Assembly (NCBI GenBank): GCA_964639505.1
Contig: CAZXDL010000016.1
Span: 1-13,153, forward strand
Length of the DNA: 13,153 nucleotides
Origin: CAZXDL01 sp964639505
GTDB taxonomy: Bacteria > Patescibacteriota > Saccharimonadia > Saccharimonadales > UBA4665
Reading direction: 5' to 3'
Shown here: piece after piece, positions 6,966 to 13,153 of the stretch
Position numbering within the stretch: the first letter of the stretch is position 1
Layout of the letters: every line of letters starts with the position of its first letter
Notes under the pieces: model-generated
The model's input: the letters and a program-made list of their open reading frames with translations, nothing else
What the model was told of the DNA's origin: nothing
Database searches by the model: none
Translations under genes and position numbers: made by a program

Positions 6966-8278
6966 TGACACGAATAGGTGAATTTGATCCTCAGTTAGCG
7001 TATGCGGGCCCAGCAGGTGCAACTGCGCAGATCGATGCAGGACCAAGCATTGCGGAAGCTCGTTCAGGCTTACAGACTGCTACAGTAGTTGCTGGCGGCG
7101 TGGCATTGACGCTTCTTGGCGGAGCTGCTGCTACATTTATAAATAACTCAAACAACCACCCAGGTTCTGGTGTTGGACCAGAGGCTGCATCCGCTGCTAC
7201 AAATAGCGGTGAAGCATGTGCTGATTTCGTCGCATCAGACGCTGGCACAAACAATCCTGTGAGATTCAACTCTGGCTCGTTTCTCCCTCGAGCCGCTATA
7301 ACCAGCCCTGATAGTGCTAAGAACTACATCGGCGCACTATTCGCTCAGGGTGGTACAGTCGCTGGTGGTAGCCCAGATACTTTAGCTGCTTTAATGGCAA
7401 CTTCAGTAATCCCAGGCACTCGCGAAGATGCTAATGATCCTAACTACAATTACATTGCCGCTTTCAATGACCGAATTGCTGCCTACAGCACTGCTCAGGG
7501 GCAAGAAGCTGCTCAAGCAGACTGTAAGGAAGCCTACGATTTTGTAACTCAGGTTGCAGAATATACTGATGACTGGGCACAACCGGGCGAACCTGTTTCT
7601 GAATTCCGTGCAACGCGTAGTAAAAACTACGAAATTAACGGTGCCGAACTAACAAAGCCTCAGGTCGCAACCAAGGTATTTAAGGGAATTGAACTTAAGC
7701 TTCGTAGCACTACTAAAGAAGTAAATGGCCAGGACCTACAAGGTTTCCCAAGCGTCCTAATTACTGAAGAAGGACAGATCTTTGTTAAAGGATTGAAGCC
7801 TGCACAAAGTGGTCAAAGCCACAAGCACCGAGGCATTGCTGGCAAAACTGCAAGCAACAATACTCAAGGTGGCGGCAATAAGCTTTCACAAAATCGTGGC
7901 AACAACGGCACAAGTACTGGCGGTGGCAGCAACCAAGGCAATCGCCAAGGCAGCAACGGCCACAATAACGGCGGTGGCGGTGGCAACCAACGAGGTAATA
8001 GCCCCGAGAACCAAACTGGTTCTAACCAAGGCCCTCACCCTTCACACCAAGGTCCCGAAAACACTCCTAACAGTGGCACACCTACAACCCCAACCCGTAC
8101 CGAAACAACCCCTCCAACTACCACTACTGCACCTCCACCAAAGACTGAGACTACCCCACCTACAACAACCACAACTACACCACCCCCACCCCCTCCAACC
8201 ACAACTACAACAACCACTACTGGAGATAAAGGTTCTGGAGGCGAGTGTGTCCCAGTCCCAGGCTACACAACTTGCTAA
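6965..8278 (+). CDS. Surface-exposed membrane-anchored protein with Gly/Asn- and Thr/Pro-rich stalk
   Basis: 437 aa of no family I recognise. A 36-residue N-terminal segment precedes a single TM helix (about 37-59), so the rest is probably extracytoplasmic (inference). Residues 60-281 form a folded region with a few Cys and a helix-rich middle (YNYIAAFNDRIAAYSTAQGQEAAQADCKEAYDF lies within it). Residues 282-371 are Gly/Asn/Gln/Ser-rich, and 372-419 are almost only Thr and Pro with runs up to TTTTTTTT, like mucin or wall-spanning stalks. The protein ends GGECVPVPGYTTC, with two Cys that could form a disulfide. SD GGAG lies in the loop of a hairpin 9 nt before ATG. The Pro/Thr tail could be glycosylated or span the wall. 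Cotranscribed with the secreted PKD protein 25 nt downstream. Confidence 0.75.
   Translation: MTRIGEFDPQLAYAGPAGATAQIDAGPSIAEARSGLQTATVVAGGVALTLLGGAAATFINNSNNHPGSGVGPEAASAATNSGEACADFVASDAGTNNPVRFNSGSFLPRAAITSPDSAKNYIGALFAQGGTVAGGSPDTLAALMATSVIPGTREDANDPNYNYIAAFNDRIAAYSTAQGQEAAQADCKEAYDFVTQVAEYTDDWAQPGEPVSEFRATRSKNYEINGAELTKPQVATKVFKGIELKLRSTTKEVNGQDLQGFPSVLITEEGQIFVKGLKPAQSGQSHKHRGIAGKTASNNTQGGGNKLSQNRGNNGTSTGGGSNQGNRQGSNGHNNGGGGGNQRGNSPENQTGSNQGPHPSHQGPENTPNSGTPTTPTRTETTPPTTTTAPPPKTETTPPTTTTTTPPPPPPTTTTTTTTGDKGSGGECVPVPGYTTC
7808..8221 (+). repeat. Low-complexity coding tract (Gly/Asn/Gln, then Thr/Pro)
   Basis: 7808-8077 encodes a Gly/Asn/Gln/Ser-rich linker and 8078-8221 a 48-residue Thr/Pro tract with runs of ACA/ACT/ACC and CCA/CCC codons. 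Codon choice within the Thr runs varies, which argues for selection on the amino acids rather than recent microsatellite expansion. Apparent open frames in other phases here are by-products of the composition. Confidence 0.85.
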
Positions 8279-8303
8279 TTAAGGAATGAGGAAGGATATA
8301 ACT

Positions 8304-9437
8304 ATGAACAAGCCAAATATACTCAATAAACTGACTGCCGGCCTCGTTGCCGTAGCAGCAGGTCTAGTGCTTACTGCTGGTGTTGCTAGCGCGATTCCTT
8401 ACACGGGTGATACGACTCACGCATCACCAATCCCTGCATTTAATGTCTTTACGGGCGATGTACCTCTTCCAGCACCAGTTGGTGGTGAAGCAGGCTTCTA
8501 CCAAGGTCGTGCCCCAATTGATAACAACATCAACGATGGCACTACGCCTTTCGGCGACCCAATCAGCACTACATGTAGCAATGGTCAACTGTTGCAGATG
8601 CGAGTTTATGTGCACAACGGCGCCAGTGCCAGCGGTAACGACAACGGCAACGGTCCAAGCGTGGCACACGGTACTAAAGTTAAGATTTCATTGCCTACTA
8701 ACGAAGCTACTAGCTTCAGCTCGAGTGCCACAATCAGCGCTGATAACGCAGCTAGCGTATACGACAATCTAGCGATTAACTGTAACGGTCAGAAGGTTAA
8801 GTTAGAATATGTCAACGCCACTCAGTACAGCAAAAACAGCGGTGTTACTCAGCTTAACAGCAATATCTTGGGAGCAGGTGTACCAATTCAGAGCCGATCG
8901 GTTTCTGGTGATGTCTGGGGCTGTTGGGATGATCGTGTTTACGTAGTCCTAGTTGTTAAGGTTGTGAAGGTTGAAACTCCTCCGCCAGTAGCTGCTAAGT
9001 GTGAAATGTTTAGCATTACAGCTGATAAGAACCGAACAGTGAATGTTAATTCATTCAAGTATAGCGCTTCAAACGCACAGGTTAAGAATGTAGTCATCAA
9101 CTGGGGTGACGGCAAGTCTACAACTGTTGAAGACGCTACTAAGGTTGTTGGCCAATCTCACCAATATGGTGCTGATGGAACCTACAATGTAACAGCAACA
9201 GTTAGATTTACGGTTGAGGGTCAAGCTGACATCGTATCTGGTGGTGCCGGTACATCATGTAGCCAAGCAGTAACCTTCAAGAGCGGTAAAGTTGTACCTC
9301 CTCCAACAACTCCAGTCGGTCCAACCACATTGGTTAACACTGGTCCTGGTCAAGTTGCTGGAATCTTCGCAGCCGTAACAGCTGCTGGTACTCTTGGATA
9401 TCGACGTATGCTTGCTCGCCGCCTCGGCAGCCTGTAA
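8304..9437 (+). CDS. Secreted cell-surface protein with PKD-like domain and LVNTG C-terminal anchor
   Basis: 377 aa. A signal peptide (1-30, hydrophobic core LTAGLVAVAAGLVLTAG, cleavage after ASA) leads to an N-terminal domain (31-225) with paired Cys and the motifs MRVYVHNGA and GDVWGCWDDRVYVVL, which I recall from other patescibacterial secreted proteins. A PKD-like domain follows (about 231-305), with INWGDGKST and SHQYGADGTYNVTATV. A Pro-rich linker leads to LVNTGPG (343-349), a hydrophobic helix (about 350-366) and a basic tail (RRMLARR). This has the layout of a sortase or related C-terminal sorting signal, with Val in place of Pro. The start was moved from an in-frame ATG at 8286 to 8304, because AGGAAGGA (8289-8296) is 7 nt before 8304 and the signal peptide then begins MNKPNILNK. 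Confidence 0.85.
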   Translation: MNKPNILNKLTAGLVAVAAGLVLTAGVASAIPYTGDTTHASPIPAFNVFTGDVPLPAPVGGEAGFYQGRAPIDNNINDGTTPFGDPISTTCSNGQLLQMRVYVHNGASASGNDNGNGPSVAHGTKVKISLPTNEATSFSSSATISADNAASVYDNLAINCNGQKVKLEYVNATQYSKNSGVTQLNSNILGAGVPIQSRSVSGDVWGCWDDRVYVVLVVKVVKVETPPPVAAKCEMFSITADKNRTVNVNSFKYSASNAQVKNVVINWGDGKSTTVEDATKVVGQSHQYGADGTYNVTATVRFTVEGQADIVSGGAGTSCSQAVTFKSGKVVPPPTTPVGPTTLVNTGPGQVAGIFAAVTAAGTLGYRRMLARRLGSL

Positions 9438-9533
9438 CATACTGTGGATAAACACTAGCGTAAACGTCAAGTTTGTGCTACGCTAACAGCAGTTAGATGA
9501 GCATGACTGACCGCTCGAAATAGACAAAAACTT

Positions 9534-9572
9534 AAGCGAAGATCCTCCCAGTAACAGGGGGGATTTTTGCTT
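9534..9572 (+). terminator. Long hairpin with internal T-run, likely terminator of the surface-protein operon
   Basis: 16-base arms (9534-9549 and 9557-9572) pair throughout with three G-T wobbles, around the 7-base loop AGTAACA. The core is ATCCTCCC/GGGGGGAT followed by TTTTT (9564-9568). The U-run also forms part of the lower stem, so the core 8-bp hairpin plus U-run is the intrinsic terminator. Confidence 0.75.
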
Positions 9573-9701
9573 ATTGCGTAAGGCTTGCGGAGTTGCTAGG
9601 GATTTGCCGAAACCGCATCGCTGAGCTTGCAACTTACGCGTGATTCTGTACAGGTTTTGTACTTAGACTTTGCTGAGAATATGTACTTAAGGTTTGTGCA
9701 G

Positions 9702-9730
9702 ATGGCCACTGAGTGGCCATCCAGTGGCCA
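9702..9730. repeat. Three TGGCCA palindromes at 11-bp spacing (operator-like array)
   Basis: TGGCCA occurs at 9703-9708, 9714-9719 and 9725-9730, an exact 11-bp period. The first two form the perfect interrupted palindrome ATGGCCACT-G-AGTGGCCAT (9702-9720), and the third repeats AGTGGCCA. The layout suits cooperative protein binding on one face of the helix, about 119 nt upstream of tRNA-Glu. As RNA, the first arm could pair with either the second or the third. Confidence 0.6.
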
Positions 9731-9848
9731 ACCCTGCGACCACCCCAAACAAAAAACCGCAGACAGCTCGGCTAGACGCTAATTAACAGATGTGATAAGA
9801 TGATCCGGCTGCTGCAATTTTAGCAATAACCGTACTTTACCTACTCAT

Positions 9849-9923
9849 GGCCTCATCGTCTAACGGCTAGGACACCAGGTTTTCATCCTGGCAATCGGAG
9901 TTCGATTCTCCGTGAGGTCACCA
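9849..9923 (+). tRNA. tRNA-Glu (anticodon UUC), CCA encoded
   Basis: A 75-nt cloverleaf. The acceptor GGCCTCA pairs with TGAGGTC (one G-T wobble), the anticodon stem CCAGG/CCTGG holds loop TTTTCAT (anticodon TTC), and the T stem CGGAG/CTCCG holds loop TTCGATT. Discriminator A and a genomically encoded CCA follow (9921-9923). It is not followed by a terminator; the convergent small gene ends 9 nt away. Confidence 0.97.
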
Positions 9924-9932
9924 TTGTAGCAA

Positions 9933-10253
9933 TTAGGCCGCTTGGCTGCCCGGTGTTTGACCGTAGTTGATCCTTAGCTCAGCATCACCACCTTCTAATA
10001 CATCTCCGGTAATTTGATCTTCTGGCATCATCACAACACCTTGTTCACGAAGCATGCCTTTATATATCTCAAGTAGCCTTCCGTTGAAGTCAATTTCACC
10101 GTCAGCAAATTCTTTGCCTGCTCTTACGTCTTCAGCAACTCTGTCGCGTTGATCCTCTGCGAGCCTTAATAATGTAACAACGCCTAGCTGCATTTTAGGC
10201 GCTACAACTGTTTCGTCACCGGCGAATTTGGGAGCTCTTTCTCCGTGCGCCAT
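9933..10253 (-). CDS. Small acidic protein of unknown function
   Basis: 106 aa, soluble, acidic, with no TM segment or signal peptide. I recognise no family. A predicted helical centre (LGVVTLLRLAEDQRDRVAED) is followed by a second helix (GRLLEIYKGMLREQG), then a C-terminal part containing VVMMPEDQITGDVLEGGD. The start is supported by AGGAG 6 nt before ATG (+ strand 10260-10264) and a promoter further upstream. It converges on tRNA-Glu and is divergent from the sensor-like gene at 10392. That it is expressed is inferred from the promoter and SD. Confidence 0.7.
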   Translation of the reverse strand: MAHGERAPKFAGDETVVAPKMQLGVVTLLRLAEDQRDRVAEDVRAGKEFADGEIDFNGRLLEIYKGMLREQGVVMMPEDQITGDVLEGGDAELRINYGQTPGSQAA

Positions 10254-10280
10254 GATAATCTCCTATCTATTCAAAGATTG

Positions 10281-10309
10281 ATTTTAAATGTTTATTGTTA
10301 CCCTCTGAA
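10281..10309 (-). promoter_or_regulatory. Promoter of the small acidic protein gene
   Basis: On the minus strand, TTCAGA (10309-10304, 4/6 of -35), a 17-nt spacer and TAAAAT (10286-10281, 5/6 of -10). The expected start is near 10274, giving a leader of about 20 nt that includes the AGGAG ribosome site. Confidence 0.55.
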
Positions 10310-10379
10310 GCCTATTATCCGCCTAGTTTTGCAAAAATCAAGCTGTGAGAAATGTCACGGTCAATCTGTTAAGTTGTAT

Positions 10380-10385
10380 TAAAAT
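10380..10385 (+). promoter_or_regulatory. Candidate -10 of a leaderless start for the sensor-like gene
   Basis: TAAAAT (5/6) ends 6 nt before ATG 10392, matching the geometry seen before 3875. No good -35 hexamer lies 16-18 nt upstream and no SD is present, so this is tentative. Confidence 0.35.
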
Positions 10386-10391
10386 TAGTAG

Positions 10392-10937
10392 ATGAAGAAA
10401 ATTCTTTCCTGGTTAATCGCCTTGGCGGTTCTCTGGACAGGATTTTTAACTATTTATGCCGCAGTACAACAGGCACAACGCAATGACGCCAATAGTCCGC
10501 AGATTCAAATGGCCGAAGACACCGCCGCTTTATTAAAAGCCCGTGTTCCGGATTCAGTCTTGCCGGGTCAAAAAGTCGACATGGCTACGAGCTTAGCACC
10601 ATTTACGATTATTTATGATAAAAAGGGCAATGTTGTTGTTGGATCGGGCTATCTAAATGGGAAAATACCTAAGGCTCCGATTGGCATCTTGCAGGCGTCT
10701 AGCGGACCAGAATATAACGCCGTTACGTGGGAGCCGGCGGATAATGTCAGAATTGCTGCAGTCACGACTTCGGCAAATGATTATTATGTCTTGAGCGGTC
10801 GCAACTTAGAAGAGGTTGAGAAAAACGAAAATAAGACTCTTGAAATCGTCTTGTTTGGCGGACTGTTTGCGACGCTGCTTGTTGGTGCGGCATATTTCGT
10901 GCAACTAGTGCTGCCAGATGACGAAACAACTTTATAA
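10392..10937 (+). CDS. Two-TM protein with an extracytoplasmic sensor-like domain and no output domain
   Basis: 181 aa. TM1 (about 4-24), an extracytoplasmic domain (about 36-143), TM2 (about 151-173) and a short acidic tail. The external domain carries FTIIYDKKGNVVVGSGYLNGK (in 71-91), then AVTWEPADNVRIAAVTTS and YYVLSGRNLEEVEKNE, a pattern resembling the PAS/Cache-type ligand domain between the two TM helices of sensor kinases. Only eight residues follow TM2, so no HAMP, kinase or cyclase region exists. The next gene, pgk, starts 55 nt later in its own promoter context. It may signal through another protein, act as a decoy or anchor, or be a truncated receptor. No known name. Confidence 0.65.
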   Translation: MKKILSWLIALAVLWTGFLTIYAAVQQAQRNDANSPQIQMAEDTAALLKARVPDSVLPGQKVDMATSLAPFTIIYDKKGNVVVGSGYLNGKIPKAPIGILQASSGPEYNAVTWEPADNVRIAAVTTSANDYYVLSGRNLEEVEKNENKTLEIVLFGGLFATLLVGAAYFVQLVLPDDETTL

Positions 10938-10959
10938 TTTACTCTCGGCACGATATACT
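10931..10959 (+). promoter_or_regulatory. Promoter of pgk-tpiA
   Basis: TTTATA (10931-10936, 4/6), a 17-nt spacer and TATACT (10954-10959, 5/6). The expected start is near 10966, leaving a leader of about 27 nt with AAGGA (10981-10985) 7 nt before ATG. The -35 overlaps the end of the upstream gene. Confidence 0.6.
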
Positions 10960-10992
10960 TCTAGATAAAGCATTAGTGTTAAGGACGGGTGG

Positions 10993-12279
10993 ATGTTTAC
11001 CAAGCAGACAATTCGCGATGTTGATCTAAGTGGTAAAACGGTTTTATTACGGGCGGACTACAATGTGCCGCTCGAAAAGGGCAAAATTACCGACGATTAC
11101 CGCATTAAACAATCTTTGCCGACGGTTAATTACATCCTTGATCACGCCAAAAATTTGATCATCTGCTCTCATCTGGGCCGCCCGACTGGTCCGGATGACT
11201 CGGCGAACAGCTTGTTTCCTGTTGCGAAGCGCCTGCAACAGCTATTAGATCGCCCAGTTGAATTTGCGTTGGATTGCGTCGGGGACTCGGCCGACCGAGC
11301 CATAAAAGGCATGCAAAAAGGCGAAGTACTGCTGCTCGAAAACCTCCGTTATCATGCCGAAGAAGAAGCCAACGACGACAAATTCGCAAAAAAGCTGGCT
11401 AGCTCGGCTGATATCTTTGTGCAGGATGGCTTCGGTGTCGTGCACCGCGCTCACGCCAGCACTGATGCTATTACCAAATTTTTGCCAAGCGTAGCCGGCC
11501 TATTGCTCGAAAAAGAAGTCGACACCATCACAAATGTTATGGAAAAACCCGTTCGGCCACTAATGGCAATTGTCGGTGGTGCCAAGATAACTGACAAAAT
11601 TGAAATATTGGAACGCTTCATCGATATCGCTGACTTCATAGCAATCGGTGGCGCCATGGCTAACCCATTTTTGGCTGCGCGCGGCATAGATGTCGGCAAA
11701 AGCCTGTACGACAAAAAAGATCTGCCGCTTGCCAAAGAAATTCTACGTAAAGCCGAGGCTGAGTCAAAAAAGCGCCAGTTTATTTTTGCCGTGCCCCACG
11801 ATGGCGTACTGGCCGAAGCAATCGATAAAACCGCGCCAACTCGAATTGTCGAATGGACCACACATACCATGGCCGACATCGAGAATTATCCTAAGCGCGT
11901 ACCGGCTAAAGCCAGCCAAATCCACTCCAGAGAAATGATTCTCGACATTGGTCCGTTTAGTGCTTCTTTTATTGCCGGCGGAATTCAGCTAGCCAATACA
12001 GTTGTTTGGAACGGTACTATGGGCGTCACCGAAACACCAGGTCTACAAGGACCAATCGGCCCAACATCGCATGGCACACAAACTGTTATCGAGGCGCTCC
12101 TAGGTGATCTTGGCCATAAGCCTTTTACGGTTGTCGGCGGTGGTGATACGGTTGGTTATCTTGAATCGCGCAAGCTCGTCGAATTTTTTGGCCATGTTTC
12201 TACCGGAGGCGGTGCCAGCCTAGAGCTAATGGGTGGACGAAAACTACCCGGTGTCGAGGCGCTAAGGGATAAAAAGTAA
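10993..12279 (+). CDS. pgk: Phosphoglycerate kinase
   Basis: 428 aa, slightly longer than most bacterial PGKs. It transfers the phosphate of 1,3-bisphosphoglycerate to ADP, making ATP and 3-phosphoglycerate in the cytoplasm. Seen: RADYNVPLEKGKITDDYRI (20-38), SHLGRPTGP (59-67), ENLRYHAEEE (116-125), VQDGFGVVHRAHAST (143-157, with conserved Asp and the RAHAS motif), GGAKITDKI (195-203), WNGTMGVTE (339-347), GGGDT (382-386) and STGGGASLELMGG (403-415). The nucleotide-site motif usually reads WNGPMG, and Pro is replaced by Thr here. SD AAGGA precedes ATG, with its own promoter upstream. tpiA follows 21 nt after the stop. Confidence 0.97.
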   Translation: MFTKQTIRDVDLSGKTVLLRADYNVPLEKGKITDDYRIKQSLPTVNYILDHAKNLIICSHLGRPTGPDDSANSLFPVAKRLQQLLDRPVEFALDCVGDSADRAIKGMQKGEVLLLENLRYHAEEEANDDKFAKKLASSADIFVQDGFGVVHRAHASTDAITKFLPSVAGLLLEKEVDTITNVMEKPVRPLMAIVGGAKITDKIEILERFIDIADFIAIGGAMANPFLAARGIDVGKSLYDKKDLPLAKEILRKAEAESKKRQFIFAVPHDGVLAEAIDKTAPTRIVEWTTHTMADIENYPKRVPAKASQIHSREMILDIGPFSASFIAGGIQLANTVVWNGTMGVTETPGLQGPIGPTSHGTQTVIEALLGDLGHKPFTVVGGGDTVGYLESRKLVEFFGHVSTGGGASLELMGGRKLPGVEALRDKK

Positions 12280-12281
12280 GG

Positions 12282-12287
12282 TACAAT
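12282..12287 (+). promoter_or_regulatory. Possible -10 (TACAAT) between pgk and tpiA
   Basis: TACAAT (5/6) lies 13 nt before the tpiA ATG, and tpiA has no Shine-Dalgarno sequence. No -35 is recognisable in the end of pgk. It may be fortuitous; readthrough from pgk remains likely. Confidence 0.25.
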
Positions 12288-12300
12288 AACCATAAGTATT

Positions 12301-13092
12301 ATGAAACGCACGCTTATCGTCGGTAACTGGAAAATGAATCTAGATGTCCATCAGGCCAGCCTGCTGGTTAAGCGGTTGAGTGATCACATTCAGGTACATA
12401 AAGATATCGAAGTCGTCTTGGCGCCTAGCCTTTTAACGTTGCAACCTATAAGCACCGAGCTCGACAAGCGCAAGTTTAAGCTGGCAGCGCAAAACGGATA
12501 TTTTAAAGATGAAGGTGCTTTTACTGGTGAAGTTAGTTTCACGATGTTGAGCGGGCTGATCGATTATGCGATCGTGGGTCACTCCGAGCGCCGTATCTAT
12601 TTTAATGAAAATCTGGAGACAATCCGCGATAAGGTACAGGCAGCGATACGTAACGACATTACGCCTATTCTGTGCGTGGGCGAGACTCAGCACGAACGGT
12701 CTAACGGTGAAACCAAGCGCGTAATTCATGATCAGGTTGTTACGGCGCTTTCTAACCTAACTGCCGAGGAAGTAGAGCGTACGGTAATAGCTTACGAGCC
12801 GGTTTGGGCAATCAGCACGTTTGGCGGCGAACTAGCCAAGCCCGACGATGTAAAAAAAGTAATCGACCAAATTCGCTACCAAGTTTCCGAGCTATATGGC
12901 GCCGATGTTTCTAAAAACATGCGCGTTATCTACGGCGGCAGTGTTGACGATCAAACTGCAGGAGCTTACCTTTCAATCGAAGGTGTTGACGGCTTGCTTC
13001 CAGGCAGTGCCAGCCTGAACTATAAAAAATTTTCCGGCATAATTGATAGCGCCTACCGCCAACTTCATAAACAGGAAAGATCCGATGGCTGA
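12301..13092 (+). CDS. tpiA: Triosephosphate isomerase
   Basis: 263 aa; interconverts dihydroxyacetone phosphate and glyceraldehyde 3-phosphate. Catalytic residues are present: Lys11 in GNWKMN, His94 in VGHSERR and Glu166 in AYEPVWAI, with the phosphate-site motif YGGSVDD. Two loops differ from the usual sequence: lid loop 6 reads WAISTFGGE, where most enzymes have WAIGTG, and the late loop reads LLPGSASL, where most have LVGGASL. Lys/His/Glu are intact, so activity is likely. The start ATG 12301 gives the canonical N-terminus, but no SD is seen, and translation may depend on coupling to pgk or a short leader. The TGA stop at 13090-13092 overlaps the next gene's start. Confidence 0.97.
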   Translation: MKRTLIVGNWKMNLDVHQASLLVKRLSDHIQVHKDIEVVLAPSLLTLQPISTELDKRKFKLAAQNGYFKDEGAFTGEVSFTMLSGLIDYAIVGHSERRIYFNENLETIRDKVQAAIRNDITPILCVGETQHERSNGETKRVIHDQVVTALSNLTAEEVERTVIAYEPVWAISTFGGELAKPDDVKKVIDQIRYQVSELYGADVSKNMRVIYGGSVDDQTAGAYLSIEGVDGLLPGSASLNYKKFSGIIDSAYRQLHKQERSDG

Positions 13093-13153
13093 GTCAAAAA
13101 AGAAAGACACTAAAAAAATCGTCGACGTTTCTCACCCTGGCAAGACCGCGCCG
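13085..13153 (+). CDS. 5' end of a conserved-looking unknown gene, running off the window
   Basis: 23 codons are visible: Met then a Lys-rich start (MAESKKKDTKKIVDVSHPGK) and TAP. The ATG at 13085 overlaps the last 8 bases of tpiA in another frame, and AGGAAAG (about 13075-13081) lies just upstream, so translational coupling to tpiA is likely. It is too short to assign a family. The charged start followed by VDVSHPGK suggests a cytoplasmic N-terminus. Partial only because the window ends. Confidence 0.65.
   Translation, partial: MAESKKKDTKKIVDVSHPGKTAP

Larger units (their letters stand above)
9438..9848. other. 411-base gene-free region with inverted repeats
   Basis: No credible coding frame was found. 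In order it contains: an inverted repeat TAGCGTA/TACGCTA (9456-9462/9479-9485), the terminator hairpin, nested inverted repeats GCGTAAG/CTTACGC (9576-9582/9633-9639) enclosing TGCGG/CCGCA (9586-9590/9613-9617), three TGTAC motifs (9647, 9658, 9682), the TGGCCA array (9703-9730), and an A-rich stretch before the tRNA. I could not identify a known ncRNA family. A tRNA promoter should lie near the right end, but no hexamer pair is convincing. Confidence 0.6.

Noticed and set aside
7809..8282. 157-aa frame overlapping the stalk-protein gene, and a Val/Gly-rich frame on the minus strand (8035-8217)
   Set aside because: Both are composition by-products of the Thr/Pro and Gly/Asn codon runs, without SD or promoter.
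8396..8410. IPYTG near the N-terminus of the PKD protein as an LPxTG-like motif
   Set aside because: It lies directly after the predicted signal-peptide cleavage site. Sorting motifs sit near the C-terminus, where LVNTG is found.
9657..9687. Promoter TTGTAC-17-TATGTA in the gene-free region
   Set aside because: Each hexamer matches consensus at only about three positions and no gene follows at a suitable distance.
9849..9923. tRNA-Glu as an integration (att) site of a mobile element
   Set aside because: No integrase, direct repeat of the tRNA 3' end, or mobile gene is visible nearby.
1..13153. CRISPR array, insertion sequence or phage genes
   Set aside because: No regularly spaced repeats with spacers, transposase, integrase or structural phage genes were seen.

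Overview
The window looks like a piece of a Patescibacteria (CPR) genome, most likely a Candidatus Saccharibacteria (TM7) relative. This is inferred from memory of gene content, not from a search. The supporting points are compact co-oriented genes, a secreted protein with a signal peptide, PKD-like domain and LVNTG-type C-terminal anchor, a TPI with unusual loops, and promoter-proximal genes that appear to be leaderless. TGA acts as a normal stop (it ends the 8-TM gene and a full-length TPI), so the UGA=Gly code of Gracilibacteria/Absconditabacteria does not apply.

Layout: (1) 50-976, minus strand: a stand-alone DUF2156/LPG-synthase C-terminal (GNAT-fold) protein. (2) 1035-3825: a divergent three-gene operon with an 8-TM membrane protein, a ~94-aa protein of unknown family and a cytoplasmic GAF-HisKA-HATPase histidine kinase. 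No response regulator is present. This looks like a membrane sensor and kinase encoded as separate polypeptides. (3) 3839-6848: a vWA-like membrane protein, a MoxR-type AAA+ ATPase and a DUF58-like protein, from a near-consensus leaderless promoter. The metal-binding (MIDAS) residues are degraded in both vWA-type partners. The moxR gene is split by exactly 100 Ns flanked by the same 55 bases on both sides; collapsing them restores one 337-aa frame, so this is an assembly gap and not a broken gene. (4) 6872-9437: a strong extended -10 promoter drives two surface proteins, one with a Gly/Asn and Thr/Pro-rich C-terminus and one with a signal peptide, PKD-like domain and LVNTG anchor. The first has its ribosome binding site in the loop of an 8-bp hairpin that also takes in the start codon. 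A long hairpin follows the second gene.

(5) 9438-9848: a 411-base gene-free stretch with nested inverted repeats and three TGGCCA sites at exact 11-bp spacing. (6) tRNA-Glu(UUC) at 9849-9923 with encoded CCA. (7) A convergent small unknown gene (9933-10253, minus), then a divergent stand-alone extracytoplasmic sensor-like protein (10392-10937) with two TM segments and no output domain. (8) 10954-13153: pgk and tpiA in tandem, the ATP-producing half of lower glycolysis, followed by the first 23 codons of another gene that overlaps tpiA.

The parts most worth following up are the split sensor/kinase operon, the MoxR cluster with degenerate vWA partners, the helically phased TGGCCA array, and the hairpin over the start of the surface-protein gene.
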